A DNA stretch of 64,000 nt, from the NCBI GenBank assembly GCA_934045905.1, contig OW203773.1, positions 17,967,246-18,031,245 of the forward strand. Direction: 5' to 3'. The stretch's first letter is position 1; every line of letters starts with the position of its first letter. Shown here in pieces: positions 35,690 to 48,400 of the stretch. The translations under genes were made by a program, and so were the position numbers. Below the pieces are notes generated by a model. The model saw only the letters and a program-made list of their open reading frames with translations, made no database searches and was not told the origin of the DNA. This stretch comes from Leuctra nigra (Eukaryota; Arthropoda; Insecta; Plecoptera; Leuctridae).

Positions 35690-37170
35690 TCTGACTTCCC
35701 TTCCAGTTTAAAAAATGGCGCTCAATAATACTGCCGCCTTGAATTCATAAAAGTGCAACATAATTGCATAATTAAGCTGCAATCTCGGCAGTTGTTTTCG
35801 ATATATGACGTCACTTCCGGTTTTGAAATAGCGGCCGAAAATAATGTCATCTTGAATCCATAAATATAAGGGCTATATAATTACATAATTTAGTTGCAAT
35901 CGGTACATCTGTTTTCTATAAATGACGTCACTTCCTGTTTTAAATATGGCGGCCAGAAATAATGTTGTCTTGAATTCATAATTATAAGTCCAACATAATT
36001 AGATAATTTAGTTGCAATCGGTACAGCCGTTTTCGACATATGACGTCACTTTCGGTTTTAACAATGGCGGTCGAAAATAATGTCGTCTTTAATTCAAAAA
36101 TATAAGTCCTACATAATTACATAATTTAGTTGCAATCGGTACAGCCGTTTTCGATATATGACGTCACTTCCGGTTTTAACAATGGCGGTCGAAAATAATG
36201 TCGTCTTTAATTCAAAAATATAAGTCCTACATAATTACATATTTTGTAGCAATCGGTACATCCGTTTTTGATATATGACGTCACTTTCGGTTTAAACAAT
36301 GGCGGCCAAAAATAATGTCGTCTTGAATTCATAATTATTAGTCCTACACAATTCCAAAATTTGGTTACAATCGATACAGCCGTTTTCGATATATGACGTC
36401 ACTTCCGGTTTTTGCAAATGGCGGCCGAGTACACCGCAATCTTGAATTTATAATTATTCACAATGTATGTTTCTAAATATCTATTTAAAAGTATAGATTG
36501 GGGAATTTAGTGTCATTTAGCATATTAATGGCGTCATTTAGCATATTTATGACGTTTCCGGTATAGGTAATAAGAAAACAATCTAGTTCTATCTAGTTGA
36601 TACTTCATGAATGACCTTCTGAATTCTTTAGCGCTAATTTCCGTCAAATCGGTCATGCCGTTTTCAATATATGACGTCACTTCCGGTTTCATTTAGTGGT
36701 TCCTGCTGCCATTTCCGGTACCGTTTATTTGTATATTCATTTATCCCAATTGATTTTTCAAAAAGATTGCAGAATGCATAGACAGGAGCTAGTTCAGTGG
36801 CAATCGGTACAGGTGTTTTCGATATATAACGTCACTTCCGGTTTCAGGAATGGCGACCGAGAACACTTTATTGAAATTATAATTATTTTGTATTGTCTAT
36901 GTTACAATGTAAGCTAATTATATGTTTATTTAAAGTATAATTTGATGAAATAAGCTAAATATTGTGAATTTATGACGTCACTTCCGGTTTAGAAAATAAG
37001 AAAATAATGTTTTTTAGTATCATACTTCATATAGATGACCATCTAAATCGAATGGCGCTAATTTCGTTCTAATCGGTCCAGCCGTTTTTATATATGACGT
37101 CACTTCCGGTTTAAAAATGGCGGCACAAAAAATTTATAAGAGGCAAGGTATCATCAGACGCCAAAAGTGC
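35690..37170. repeat. About ten imperfect tandem blocks with CRE, ETS and YY1-like motifs
   Basis: Units of about 117-120 bp (longer in the second half) share GCAATCGGTACAGCCGTTTT, then TATGACGTCACTTCCGG, then AATGGCGGCC. TGACGTCA is found at 35806, 35923, 36041, 36159, 36276, 36394, 36672, 36973 and 37095, with degenerate forms at 36549 and 36828. The flanking text of units 36041-36276 is the most alike. No coding potential. Two or three such blocks also lie at 18160-18480. Confidence 0.8.
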
Positions 37171-37938
37171 ATATGTGGTAAAAATTTCAGGTTGATCGGT
37201 TCAGCCGTTTAGGCTGTGGCGGTGACAGCAACTTTTTCGGGAATCATATGAAGAAGCAGATGAAAGCGGTGTAATTTCACGATTTTCACTGCCCTCTAGG
37301 TCGTAAACGGCATGACTGGTTGTTGTCGCGTGATGTATATGTTGTTAGGTGGGCCATAGCTCAAAATTAAGACATTTCACAACAATGAGAGATTTTCCAT
37401 TGTTGAGATCCAGTTGGCCGAAAATGCTATGTTGTTGCTTACAGTAAAAGTAGTTGGTCTGCTCCTCAGTTTATATAGGCATTTACGGTATGTTGAGTGA
37501 CTGTGAGTGTACGGTAAGACTTGGCTGAGTGGAGCGACCGCTCCACTAGATCAATTGCACAGATGGTATCATCAGATGACAAGCAAGCTGCGGTGTACTC
37601 CTTTTTATTCGAACAAATAAGCGACGTGATGGAGCCACTCTGGCAGGAAACTTTTTAGCTGTACTTTTTTTATTTTGGAGTTCGTGTTTCCATAGGGCAG
37701 TGAAAAAGGAGAAACAATTGAAATTAAAATTTAGTTACAAGTTTACTTTTTACCCATAACAAACAACTAAAGCGAAATGTTATCAAATTTATTTATATAA
37801 ATATCCCCGTGATATCCTCCGTGATATCCCCTATGTCTAGTACCAAAAAATCCACCAGAGGTTAGTCGTGTTCCTTATTTTCACGAATTAAAAGTGCTGA
37901 AAAGCGGTGTTATGTTCATTAATCACTGTGTTGTCAAA

Positions 37939-40900
37939 TCACTTCATGGCCTTGGACATCACCGAGTAATAGCTGTGCACGGCCTTCAGCTCCTGGAAAA
38001 TAACAGAAGAAAACTATTTGATGATTCATACAGATGCATTCTGAAATCAACGATGATGTACTGGGGACAGAACATTTAATTTACAAAACTAACTAAAGAT
38101 ACGAAATAAATGTAAGGTATCGAAGAAATACCATCATCTCCACTAGTTTGTAGAAAATCAGGAAAAACAAGTTGTACGTTCTATACTAATGGTTGACCAT
38201 GAGTTTTCAACCTACAATTCGATTCTGATTAATATTTTTTGCGTGAGATTTTGAATTGAAGTCGTAGGAAACTATCAACCATTTCGAATTGCATGTCAAA
38301 ATGAATCATAATTTTTTTGAGGTAGCCTGATTTGATCATATTATTGTTCGAATTTCACACATTATGTAATTAACTAAAACCTCAAGAGGCGGAATGGAAA
38401 AATAATGAAAATAGTTACAATTTATTAATATTTTTTTTTAGAATAAGACTGCGGTTTGGATATATGCATGAGGTCCGAATTCCAATTGGAAGGCTATAAA
38501 TATTTTTTTTTTATGGCGTTACAGGACTGGTAGTCCTACTGCCGCCTCAACAACTCTGCTCCTTTGACGATGCGCCATTATATCGGAGGTGAAGTTGGTT
38601 GAGGATTCGTAACTAGGGATGTTAAGCGAGTGAGTAGTTAGCTCCCTGCGCCTAATCAAAACTTGATTAGTCTACCGTAAATATGACAACATTGTATCAT
38701 AAAATTAGCTGATTTGGTTGGGTAAACGTGGAACTTAGCCATGAATATATTACACAGTAAGGGGTTACTGTTTAAAGCTAGGTCTCATTCATTTTCATGG
38801 TTTCATTACAATTGGTGCAAAATTCAAATATTTCTAATCGCTATGGCCGTAGCCATGGAATCAATTTATCATTTATTTCCTTACTTCTAGAAAAGTTTCC
38901 ATTGAAAGCGGCACGAAGTTCATTGCTCTGACGACAACAGGTTGATTAGCCATCGACATCATGATCCTCATTGATCTCTTGAAGCTTTCAGAAGCTTCGA
39001 ACCAATCACAGCCGTAGACAGCTTCCCTCACACCCGAACTCTGTAACATGGAGAAACAAGGATGACAATTGGCGCCCAAACGTAGGGACAACTCTGCCAC
39101 TTGTTGCATTCTTACCACATCGGTTAGCATGTCACCCATCCAGCAGAAGAGAGCGAGAAATAGTGACGCAAAAGACATCATCACGATAATTGTGCACGCT
39201 ATTGCATTCATGGATTTCGCCTGTATGGAACGATTTTCATTTTATATTATTAAATTTTTTGTTTTGATTAATCTATTATTGATAAATTTTTAAAATATGT
39301 TGAACTTATTGCGAGAGAAGCGAGATAAACCATGAACTAATACACCTATACAGGGATAGATAACTTCGCGTTTCATTTGAACTATCCGCTTCACCTTAGC
39401 CTTCTAAACATTTCTACTTTCGTTTTCATGCAGTTTTCATGCATGCAGTAAAAGTAATATAAACCACAGCCTTCTGAAAGTCACTTCATTGAAACAGCTG
39501 GTACAAAAATGTTTTGACATATTTTATGTGCTTTTGTCGTATATATTGTGATTTTCTTTAATTGTTTCTTCATCCGTAAAATAACTGACAATACTGTGAA
39601 TACTCCCACGCCAAAGAAGAAGAATCAGTGTTTATTTAATTGCCCATGAAGCAGAGAGTAAATATGTAAATTAGAAAGACATCAGAATGAAACTATTCAA
39701 TTTTTCCGTCCATATTTAAGAATCTGAAAACCCGCCTTCGTGTTGACATGGCTTTCTCTGTACATAAGCTGTTTATTAAGGTTTGTCTGGTTTAATTAAG
39801 TCGATATTGTATTGGCGCTCCTATATACATCATGTTTTGGTAATATATTGGTGTAGGCCTTGTGTCAGCTTGACAAGAAAACTCATACTATTTGGCTTTT
39901 AGTGGTCGGCCATGTTTTATTTCTGTGAATTTTATTTGAAAACAGGACACGGATAGGGACTGTCGTTTAGCATGTAATTGATACGGCGTTATCTATCCCT
40001 ATATAGGTGTATTCGTTCATGGATAAACTAATATTTTTTTTAACACGGATTTATTGTTATTTTTGTTTGAATTTTATATACAAATCGCACCGTTTCACCG
40101 ATCGATCTGAAATTTTGAACATAATGTTACGTAATAACCATTTCGTGGTTTGCAAAACTAGCATTTATTGTAAATCAGTTAATTGGTTAATATTAAAATT
40201 ATTATCTCCTGACGGGTGAAAAATCAGAATGGTCTTCCATAGACAGATGATAATAAAATTTTGCGTGTATATATAAGACCAACGTTGGCTCATTTGGTTC
40301 GTTATTTTTTTATTCTTCTTATTGGTTAAAATTGAAAAAATATCGATCAAGTTTAAATGTTACCTACATGGTCATTTGGACCAAACATTAATCAGCTTTA
40401 AAAAATATTCAGACACATATTTAACGATCATTTGTTTATGTTGAGCGTTTACAAGTAAGAACTTAACATTGATTTAAAAATAACACGAGTCGTTGGACGT
40501 TCACAAACCTTAATGTTTTTATTGCAATATTTCGTTTATATTTCAATAAACTTCTTCAGGCAGTCAATGACATTTGTCAAGAAAAAAACAAATTTGAAAA
40601 TCAACATTTCAGTTACTCTGTACATTTCCAAAGATTTCAAATTATGAAATAACTTTGTTAAAATTAATAAATAAATAACAAACCTTGGATTATAAAAACT
40701 AAATCACATGTTGCAATTCTTCAATTATCTCTGTTTTTAAACAGTCCAACGACCAACGACAAAGTCCAACGACTTGTGCTATTTTTAAGTAATAGCCAAA
40801 CCCAAGAAGTTCATTTTATAAGTATCATTGAAGTGTTTCACTTTTTATTTATTGAGTGAGCGGAGCGAGCGTCTCCACTTGAAACTTATGGCTCAAATTT

Positions 40901-43900
40901 CTGTTTTTTGTTTGTCTGCTGTCTATCTGTGTATTTCGCATTACCTTTTAAACAAGGTAATGGATCCGGCCAATTTTTTTACAAAAGGTGCATTACAATC
41001 CGTCGCAGAAGGCTATTGATTTCCAGCAAAATCGGTCCATTAATTTCATCGGAAACTTGATAAGTAGTAGTAGTACCTACTTGGCTTGGCAATATGAAAG
41101 AAACGTCAACTCTGTGTGCCAATAAAACTGTCATCGGTTGACCGATCATCACCAAATTTTGCATTGTCATTGGCACCAGCATTATAAGTGTATTTTGACA
41201 AATCTTTAATGAACTTCAAGAGTAATAGACATTTTACAGACATTTGTATGCTTAATTTAAAATGGCCTGTGGCTATACACCACCGTTTGACCTATCAAAT
41301 ATCTTCTATAAATCAGATTAAACTCATATTTTGCATGGTCGTTAAGACCAATATTATCTCTTATATTACAAATTTTCAGCCCAATCAGTTAAGAACACAA
41401 TGCACTTATTGACAGTTTTAATAACTGTCAGAAATGACGTATCAAATGAATGTTTCCACTGCCAAATGGATCTGATTTGCTTTATGTAGGAAACAAAGTG
41501 TATAGATTGCTGTTCTTATAAGTTTCAATATTTCAATATTTCAATTCAATATGGATGTGTATGTTCCTGTGCGTTTGGTACGGAATTCCTATTGGAGAAT
41601 TTACACGTACGTATACCAGTGCTCGCTCATCAACGCGTTACACTGAGCGTTTTCCTAGTAACTTACATTCATGATGTATAGAAGAGCAAATGCCGATAGA
41701 ATTATATAGAATATTATACCGCTTATAAGATTTGGTTGGAGTAAATGAAATGAATCATTCATCATTCTGGAACATAGAAAGTTACCTGTAAATAATATTT
41801 CATTGGAAATGAGTAAAAATATAAAACTATACGAATTAAACGTACAAGTTCTATGGTTACGAAGGATTAGTAGTCGTTTTGACATTGAATAATTTTTATC
41901 TCGATTTGTATCAGTTTCTGTTACAAATTTAATTGTTGATCAAAATATTACCACAAATTTTAACCGAGTATCTATGACATGGCGTTGGTCTTAATAAGTT
42001 CAGTGCTTGCAACTTAGTTAAGATATGGTTCTAAATAAAATAAAATAAACAAAATAAACAAAAAAATTATATCAAACTATGATATTACTTTCATTGAACA
42101 GTTCTGAAGACAATTGTTGTTTCCTCATTTCATAAACGATCATATTTGTAAAATATATTATTACAAATCGATTAAATATCTCTTCAAGATCCGCTTCTCA
42201 ATCGACAGTCTTATTGATAAATAGATAACCTAAAACAACAGTTACGGAATAAAATAAAGGGCAAGACCCTTTAGTTTTTCTTTACCATTGGTACCTATGT
42301 TTGAAAACAATATCCTCAACTATCGTTACAAATACTCACTTGACAAGCTCGTGTTGATATTGGATGCATTCCTTCAGACGTCTCTCCATCTCCAAGTCAA
42401 GCTCACGCTTTTCTTCTTCAGCATTCTCAATGATTTGATGTCGCTGATGTTTAATCAACTTCAAACCACAAGTTCTCTCATTTGAGACATCAGCAACATC
42501 GCCATGATGTATGTCCAGGTGATCTTTCTTCAACTCAATCTGTGTTCCACTCTTTGATACCTTAATCTCATCCTGCAAAGGTGATGGTGCAAATGGATGC
42601 ATTTCTCTTTGATTTGACTCCATCACACCTCGCTCAGTTGGTGTTCGACAGTTCTCAGTCTTCTGGCGATGCTTGGCGATGATGTGCTCGAGACTGTCAG
42701 CTCCTCCTTGACTTAACTCCATCACACCTCGCTCAGCTGGTGTTCGACTGTTCTCAGTCTTCTGGCGACGCTTGGCCATGATGTGCTCGAGACTGTCAGC
42801 TCCTCCTTGACCCAACTCCATCACACCTCGCTCAGCTGGTGTTCGACTGTTCTCAGTCTTCTGGCGATGCTTGGCGATGATGTGCTCGAGACTGTCAGCT
42901 CCTCCTTGACCCAACTCCATCACACCTCGCTCAGCTGGTGTTCGACTGTTCTCAGTCTTCTGGCGACGCTTGGCCATGATGTGCTCGAGACTGTCAGCTC
43001 CTCCTTGACCCAACTCCATCACACCTCGCTCAGCTGGTGTTCGACTGTTCTCAGTCTTCTGGCGATGTCTGGCGATGATGTGCTCGAGACTGTCAGCTCC
43101 TCCTTGACCCAACTCCATCACACCTCGCTCAGCTGGTGTTCGACTGTTCTCAGTCTTCTGGCGATGTCTGGCGATGATGTGCTCGAGACTGTCAGCTCCT
43201 CCTTGACCCAACTCCATCACACCTCGCTCAGCTGGTGTTCGACTGTTCTCAGTCTTCTGGCGACGCTTGGCCTTGATGTGCTCGAGACTGTCAGCTCGGA
43301 TATTCAACAACATGTCGCACAGGACTCGATGTTGGCAGATGAAATGATAGATCAATGTAATTATCACCTCCTGAACTACGCAAAACAGTATTGACACCAG
43401 GACAATCGAGATACAAAATAGAGTTAATAATATTTCACGGAGTGGTGAGACCGATGCGTCAAATGGAAAGTAAATCCTGCAAAATTATTAACTCGTATTA
43501 CAAATCTGTCATTGCAATTATATTATTTAAATTACATGACAATGTTAAACATAATATACAATACGAACCAAACAAGTACATGCTCTATATTCATTTTCAT
43601 TCATGCAAAAAATCATTTCATTAGGATAGAAACAGTTTGTTCTCAACTTTTGTTCTTACCCATCAATAACTGATATTTCTTCGATGATCAAATAATAAAT
43701 AGCCAACGGAGTTATTGCAACAATGAAACAGTACATTGAATGCACATAATATTTCAGTATTGAGTCCGCAAATCTCTGTGCCTTTAACACGGTCAATCGG
43801 TGTCTTCTTGTACTCAAGGAATATTTGTTAATTACGTCTTGGAGCTTAAAGATGACGGAGAGCAATTCTTCAGTCCTCCAGAAGACGTTGATCAGATTTA

Positions 43901-46282
43901 CAGAATAGAAAACGATTGTACTCAATTGGAATACTAAACGTGGTGATTGAGAATAGGTTATGTCTTGAGTGTGATGATAGAAGTACAGGCAGCGACTGAT
44001 GATCTCAAAGAAGACTACAGCAACTAACACACGAAGCAGATAATACCATACTCGACGCATCACAGTGCCATTTGTTGCATTGTTGTAGTATTTCATTCCT
44101 ATTGATAGAAACAAAATTGAATGAAGGACAGTGCAAGAATGAAATATCTCGATTTTTTTTAGAAAATTAGGTATAGAGGGTCGTCTGGTGTGGGTCTATG
44201 AGCTTTCAAAATCTCTTCTTGGTTTTTTTAGCAAGCGTCTCCTTTTGACTCTTTTGACACGGACCTCTGTTTTTTTTTTTACATACACGAACCGTGTATC
44301 TTCGAATTTTATACCAATTTTCTCCTGAACATTCACATTTAAAAAAAAAAATCACATTGATGTCGGAAAACATTAAAAAAAACATATCAAAATCATAAAA
44401 AAATATCAAAAACAAATACAAAAAAATGGTTAAAAACATTTAAAAAAAATCATTACCAAAAATCAAAGTTAAAAAAAAATCATGAAAAATCAAAAAATCA
44501 AATACAAATGTGTACACTAAAATGTTGAGTTGTTTAATCCTCGGAATGGTGTTACGCAACAGCACATCTGTCCGCATCAGTCCAAAATGTATTTTTATAA
44601 AGTTTTAAATCCCAGGTAATATAAGTAACGATGTTTACACATTACGCTCACGAAATGGTGAAGGAAAAACTTTGATAATTAATATTACCAAATTACCAAA
44701 TAAACAAATTACCGGTATTACCAAAAAGTTAACTAACGTTTGGGTGAAATTCAATTGTTTCAATCATTTTGAGGTATCTGATGAACAGAAAAAAAACAAT
44801 AAAAACAGAGTTCCGTGCCAAAAGAGCCAAAAGGAGTCGCTCGCAACCCAACTTGTATAGTTTCCACAACATTGAACTGTTGGTAATAGAGAGAAAAGTT
44901 ATTCTGTGATAAACACTGTTTTTATCAAAGTAAATCGCTACTAGGTCCATTGAAACAAAGAAGTAATTCACATGATGTCATATTTATATCGAGTGGTTCT
45001 AAGCATGCTCTGGACAAAACACATATAAAATAAAACTACTTATTTCTATAACACACTGAAACTTTCGAAAATTATAAAATGAAAATTGAGGTTTGTTGAG
45101 TGAAAGTTTAAAGAGCATTTTATTAGTGGAAAAGATATTGCAGTAAATTATAACTACTCATCGAAATTTCATGTATGATAATACGATAGTCGACAACAAA
45201 GTAGTTGGCAGTTTGAAGTTTGTTGTTAGAATTATTTCGTAGAATAGATGGTTAATTTAGACATGTTTGTACGACTAGGAATAGTAATACATTTATGGAA
45301 AATATATAGAATTCGCTCAATTGTTGAAACAAATCGTCGTCTTAGTACTTCTTCGTCATATATCCACTTTTTGCTATTCGGATATAATGAGGTTTAAAGA
45401 TTGAATTCATTCTCACGGCAAAACTACTAAATCTATGTTACAGAAAAAATACAACTCATTCTTATGGATCTCTTAAATTATATCCAGTAGTATTTTTCTA
45501 CCCTGAACTCTTAATTAACACAATAAAGGGCACCCCCGTTTGGATAAAGTACAAAGAATGTCATGGGAACGAAATATTTGTTACGCATTTTGTCCTATAT
45601 CCAATTTTTACGTAGTTTTTGTACATAAGAAGGTACATTTCAACTATTCAGGCATTTTTTTCATAATTGTAACACTATTTTATTATATTTTAAAAAACAA
45701 ATAAATGTGTCTTATAATTTAAAATTTAAAAAAACGCCGTGAAAAGAAGCAAAATACAATGTCTACTTTTTATCAACTTTGATCAACTTTGTTTAAGGGG
45801 GAATTAAATCTAGATCAAAAGGTACCTTATTTGGCATTTTTAAAATTTTTGAAAAATTCTACCTAGAAGCAAATAGCTTAGAATTAAGGTTTACTGGAAA
45901 ATTGATATTATTATATTAGGTACATATTAACGGAGAATAAACAATACCTAACTAACAATTTTCAAAAAGTGGATAATAGGACAAAATAAGTACCTACTAA
46001 GCTGACGAAATGTGTGCTATTTCGATTGATGTGATCGAGTGTATAATTAACTGAAGTTAAATATACAACGTTTTGCTTAATACAATTGCAATATATAGTC
46101 TACCAAAATAAGTGGTTGCATTATAATTTGCAAAAAATCAACATAGCACACATCCAGAAAAGGTGGAAGCTCTTACCCACAAAGCGTGTTATTTTTATGA
46201 TCTCTTCAAAGACGTTAATTTCGTCCTCCAGTTGTTCCTCGCTGCTTTCAACATCAGCTCGCGACATTCTGAGTCGTGTCAT
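37939..46282 (-). CDS. Odorant receptor copy B (7tm_6) with expanded intracellular loop, six exons, 723 aa
   Basis: Odorant receptor subunit expected in the dendrite membrane of olfactory neurons, working with Orco. The exons are 46282-46177, 44098-43660, 43476-42340, 41766-41667, 39220-38885 and 37992-37939. All have GT/AG borders and matching phases (1,2,2,0,0), 2172 nt in total. Exon 1 encodes the cytosolic N-terminus. Exon 2 holds the first membrane segments. Exon 3 holds one membrane segment and then a long charged loop in which a 33-residue unit is repeated seven times (residues about 243-473). Exons 4-6 give the last membrane segments and the family C-terminus: LALFCWMGDMLT, CDWFEASESFKRSM, NFVPLSMETFLE and HSYYSVMSKAMK. 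Usual odorant receptors have about 400 residues, so this one is unusually long. The frame is intact. It is the tandem paralogue of copy A. Confidence 0.88.
38524..38676. mobile_element. Short insertion in intron 5 of copy B
   Basis: About 150 bp lie between GGCGTTACA and GTAAATATGACAAC. Copy A has another, larger element at the same spot. The insertion has small palindromes (CAGGACTGGTAGTCCTACTG and CTAATCAAAACTTGATTAG) and is moderately GC-rich. Possibly a SINE or a short MITE. Confidence 0.4.
39341..40011. mobile_element. MITE in intron 4 of copy B, 24-bp terminal inverted repeats
   Basis: Begins TACACCTATACAGGGATAG and ends CTATCCCTATATAGGTGTA, inverted repeats with one or two differences. 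The matching part of copy A (around 19540) lacks it. No long frame inside. Confidence 0.75.
40473..40789. mobile_element. MITE in intron 4 of copy B, 317 bp
   Basis: Ends TTAAAAATAACACGAGTCG and CGACTTGTGCTATTTTTAA are inverted repeats. Copy A (around 19965) reads across without it. Confidence 0.65.
40852..41658 (-). mobile_element. MITE-like CTAGG...CTCAA element beside the exon 4 splice donor of copy B
   Basis: Inverted copy of the family at 8199-9008. It is flanked by TA on both sides (40850-40851 and 41659-41660), and copy A shows the uninterrupted site (TTTTTATTTAATAACTTACATTC). Its right end lies about 8 bp from the end of exon 4, so the donor GTAAGTTA is intact but the intron beyond is transposon DNA. 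Confidence 0.75.
42603..43295 (-). repeat. 99-bp coding tandem repeat, seven copies, in odorant receptor B exon 3
   Basis: Units start at 43295, 43196, 43097, 42998, 42899, 42800 and 42701 (minus strand). Each encodes 33 residues beginning ADSLEHI and ending in ELGQGG or similar. The units differ mainly at two sites (IKAKRRQ, IIARHRQ, IMAKRRQ, IIAKHRQ) and in the last copy. Copy A has a single unit at the same place. The near identity at the DNA level indicates recent expansion or homogenisation. Confidence 0.95.
44206..44860. repeat. Repeat debris in intron 1 of copy B
   Basis: Holds two pieces of the AAAGAGCCAAAAGGAG repeat in opposite directions (44212-44275 and 44812-44845) enclosing an A-rich module with a GTGTACACTAAAATGTTGAG end. 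Copy A has only a short piece here (22011-22118), so this is a copy-specific insertion between the repeats. Confidence 0.5.
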
Positions 46283-47987
46283 CAGCAGAGATGTACTCTC
46301 TAATCCATGGACCAAATAAATATTTAAAAAATCAGGTTATTTACATTTGACTCATACATTAAAATATTTCAAATGACATCTCCTAAATAAACGTATACAC
46401 CCTGCTCCCTTGATCTATATTCTGTATTTGCCACGACTGTTAAAAATTAAGTTATTACTTTCCTATGAAATGATCGACCGATTCGACGGAATACAGTTTT
46501 TATGTCGATGTGAATTTTAGCAGGTGGGATGTAGGAGTAGGTAAACACACCCATACTTTTATAGTTATTTACGTAATCATCTATGCACGTACATACCGAT
46601 TATATACTGAATTGCCTGAAACTTTGAACAATAATTCATGGGATCAATTTCATTACATTTGTTTTAGTTTTAATATTTTCTATACTTGCCTAGTGTTCAT
46701 AACATTAAACTATACGTCATTAGCATAGTTATTTTAATGGTTGCTACTTGCACCTAATATAGGTAACAATGAAGTTATGAATAATATGATGTATTATTTA
46801 GTTTACATCGGATTGCACAAAACATGCTCCTGAGCAAACCGCCTCTAGTTGAAACTTTCACATATTATTAAATGTAATATTTGGTTTGTTGTGTAAAAAG
46901 TTTTTATGGCCAATATTTTATTCAATACATCTCTTATTGATCTAGTCGCAACCGAATTCATTTCGGCGTTATGATATCTTAATTTCTGTGAAATGAATTT
47001 GGTCACATCTAGATCAAAAAACGATATACGAGTATAGTAGAATAGTAGCAATAGCAATTTAAATTTAGTTATTGAAATATCGCGTATTAGGTATTAATTA
47101 TTATTTCGTCTTTATTGACAACTGGATAAACCCACTAGTGCAATCTACATTAAAATAAATAAACAATGTAACAAACAGGCAAAGTAAATAAATAATATTG
47201 AACAAAGTGACGTAAAATATTTTTAAAAAATTAGAGAGATAATATTATTCTTCTATCTACAATCAAACTATGCTTTAGACAGCAAAGTAATTTGTTGTTT
47301 TAGATTTAAACGAGAATGAATTTGTAGAATGGAAGTTGAATCTAGGGGCCATATTATCATTAGTTTAATATTCAGTTTAGTTAAGTTCAACTGCGGGAAA
47401 TGTGTTGCGTTACCATTATACACTGCGACATTGCTTAAAAACGGCAGTCAGTGTAGCCTTAGGTTAATTTAAACTGAGGAAATAAGCTCCTGAATTAAAT
47501 TGCAGTAAATACACTGAGTTTTCTGAAGTGGAGCTTAAGCTAACTGTAAGCATATGGTATAATACCGGACCTTAGACATCTAGAAATCTATTAAACCGAG
47601 CCCTGCTTGGAAGTGCGGTCGCACCAAGCAGGCAACTCGTTACAATACACCTCTAAATACTCTTCAACTGCATACTACTTAGGGTCATGTCTTTCAATAG
47701 TCTGCTAAACCAGCAGTTAAGTTTTAAACGGTCATTCGAGGATTGTCTTTGGCTGTTGCCATGACAATATAGTCTCCTAATTGACTGTTTAAAAGTTTGC
47801 AAACCATTGAAAAACTGAACCTTAGCGAACATCAAGTATAGTAGTAAGTAGTAGATTTTGGGCCAGGTTAATCATGCTAATTGAAAATGTCTTTGAATAA
47901 TTTACATTTTAATTTAATTTGTCTTTGAATAATTTACACATGTAAATTGACTTATTTGTAAGCAACCGTGGTGTAGTCCCAATATTT
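46283..47987. other. 5' flank of odorant receptor B and intergenic DNA
   Basis: 46283-47486 is homologous to the flank of copy A; beyond that the sequence differs. 47487-47987 holds no gene, repeat end or RNA that I can identify. Confidence 0.45.
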
Positions 47988-48400
47988 CTTTTGGGTATAC
48001 GCAGGATTTCTGCCAGTTGGGGGGGCAAGGCAAGGAAAACTATTTTCCTCGAAATAAGGGGCAGCCCCGCAGAGCGTTTTTTGATTTTTGGACACAGTGA
48101 AATCAATTTTAAGACGTTATGAGGCGTATTTTGTTACAATATTCAATATATTTTATAATTTGACACTTTGTTTGGGGGGGGGGGGGGGGCACGGCACTAC
48201 TATGCCCCGAATGGCATTTTTTGGTTTTTTACACTTTGAACTTAACTTTTTTGAGTTTTTTGCTTACGTAATGAAACTAGACGTAAAACACCACACAATT
48301 TTTAAGTATTCCATACATCTTCACTCTTCAGCAAAACTATTTTTTTTTTTTAGGTATATACGGCGTATACCCGCGTATACCCTCGACTACACCACTGGTC
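47988..48400. mobile_element. MITE-like element related to 12334-12735
   Basis: It shares, in inverted orientation, the block around ATCAATTTTAAGACGTTATGA and a run of about 17 G residues near 48173. The ends have TATACGCAGGATTTCTGCCAG on the left and GTATACCCGCGTATACC on the right. Confidence 0.5.

Larger units (their letters stand above)
28897..37558. mobile_element. 8.7 kb composite repeat with nested LTR element
   Basis: It is the same kind of element as 17407-18906: hairpin arms at about 28905-29093 and 35303-35510, motif blocks at 35690-37170, and the GTGGAGCG-AC-CGCTCCAC-TAG end at 37530-37550. The LTR retrotransposon 29604-35136 was inserted into the loop of its hairpin. The 11-bp direct repeat ACAGATGGTAT lies at 28886-28896 and 37559-37569, which may be its target duplication. 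It sits just downstream of odorant receptor B, not in its intron. Confidence 0.55.

Noticed and set aside
42783..43394. 203-codon plus-strand frame with perfect internal repeats
   Set aside because: It is the antisense shadow of the 99-bp coding repeat of odorant receptor B. The minus frame continues into receptor family motifs and splice sites.
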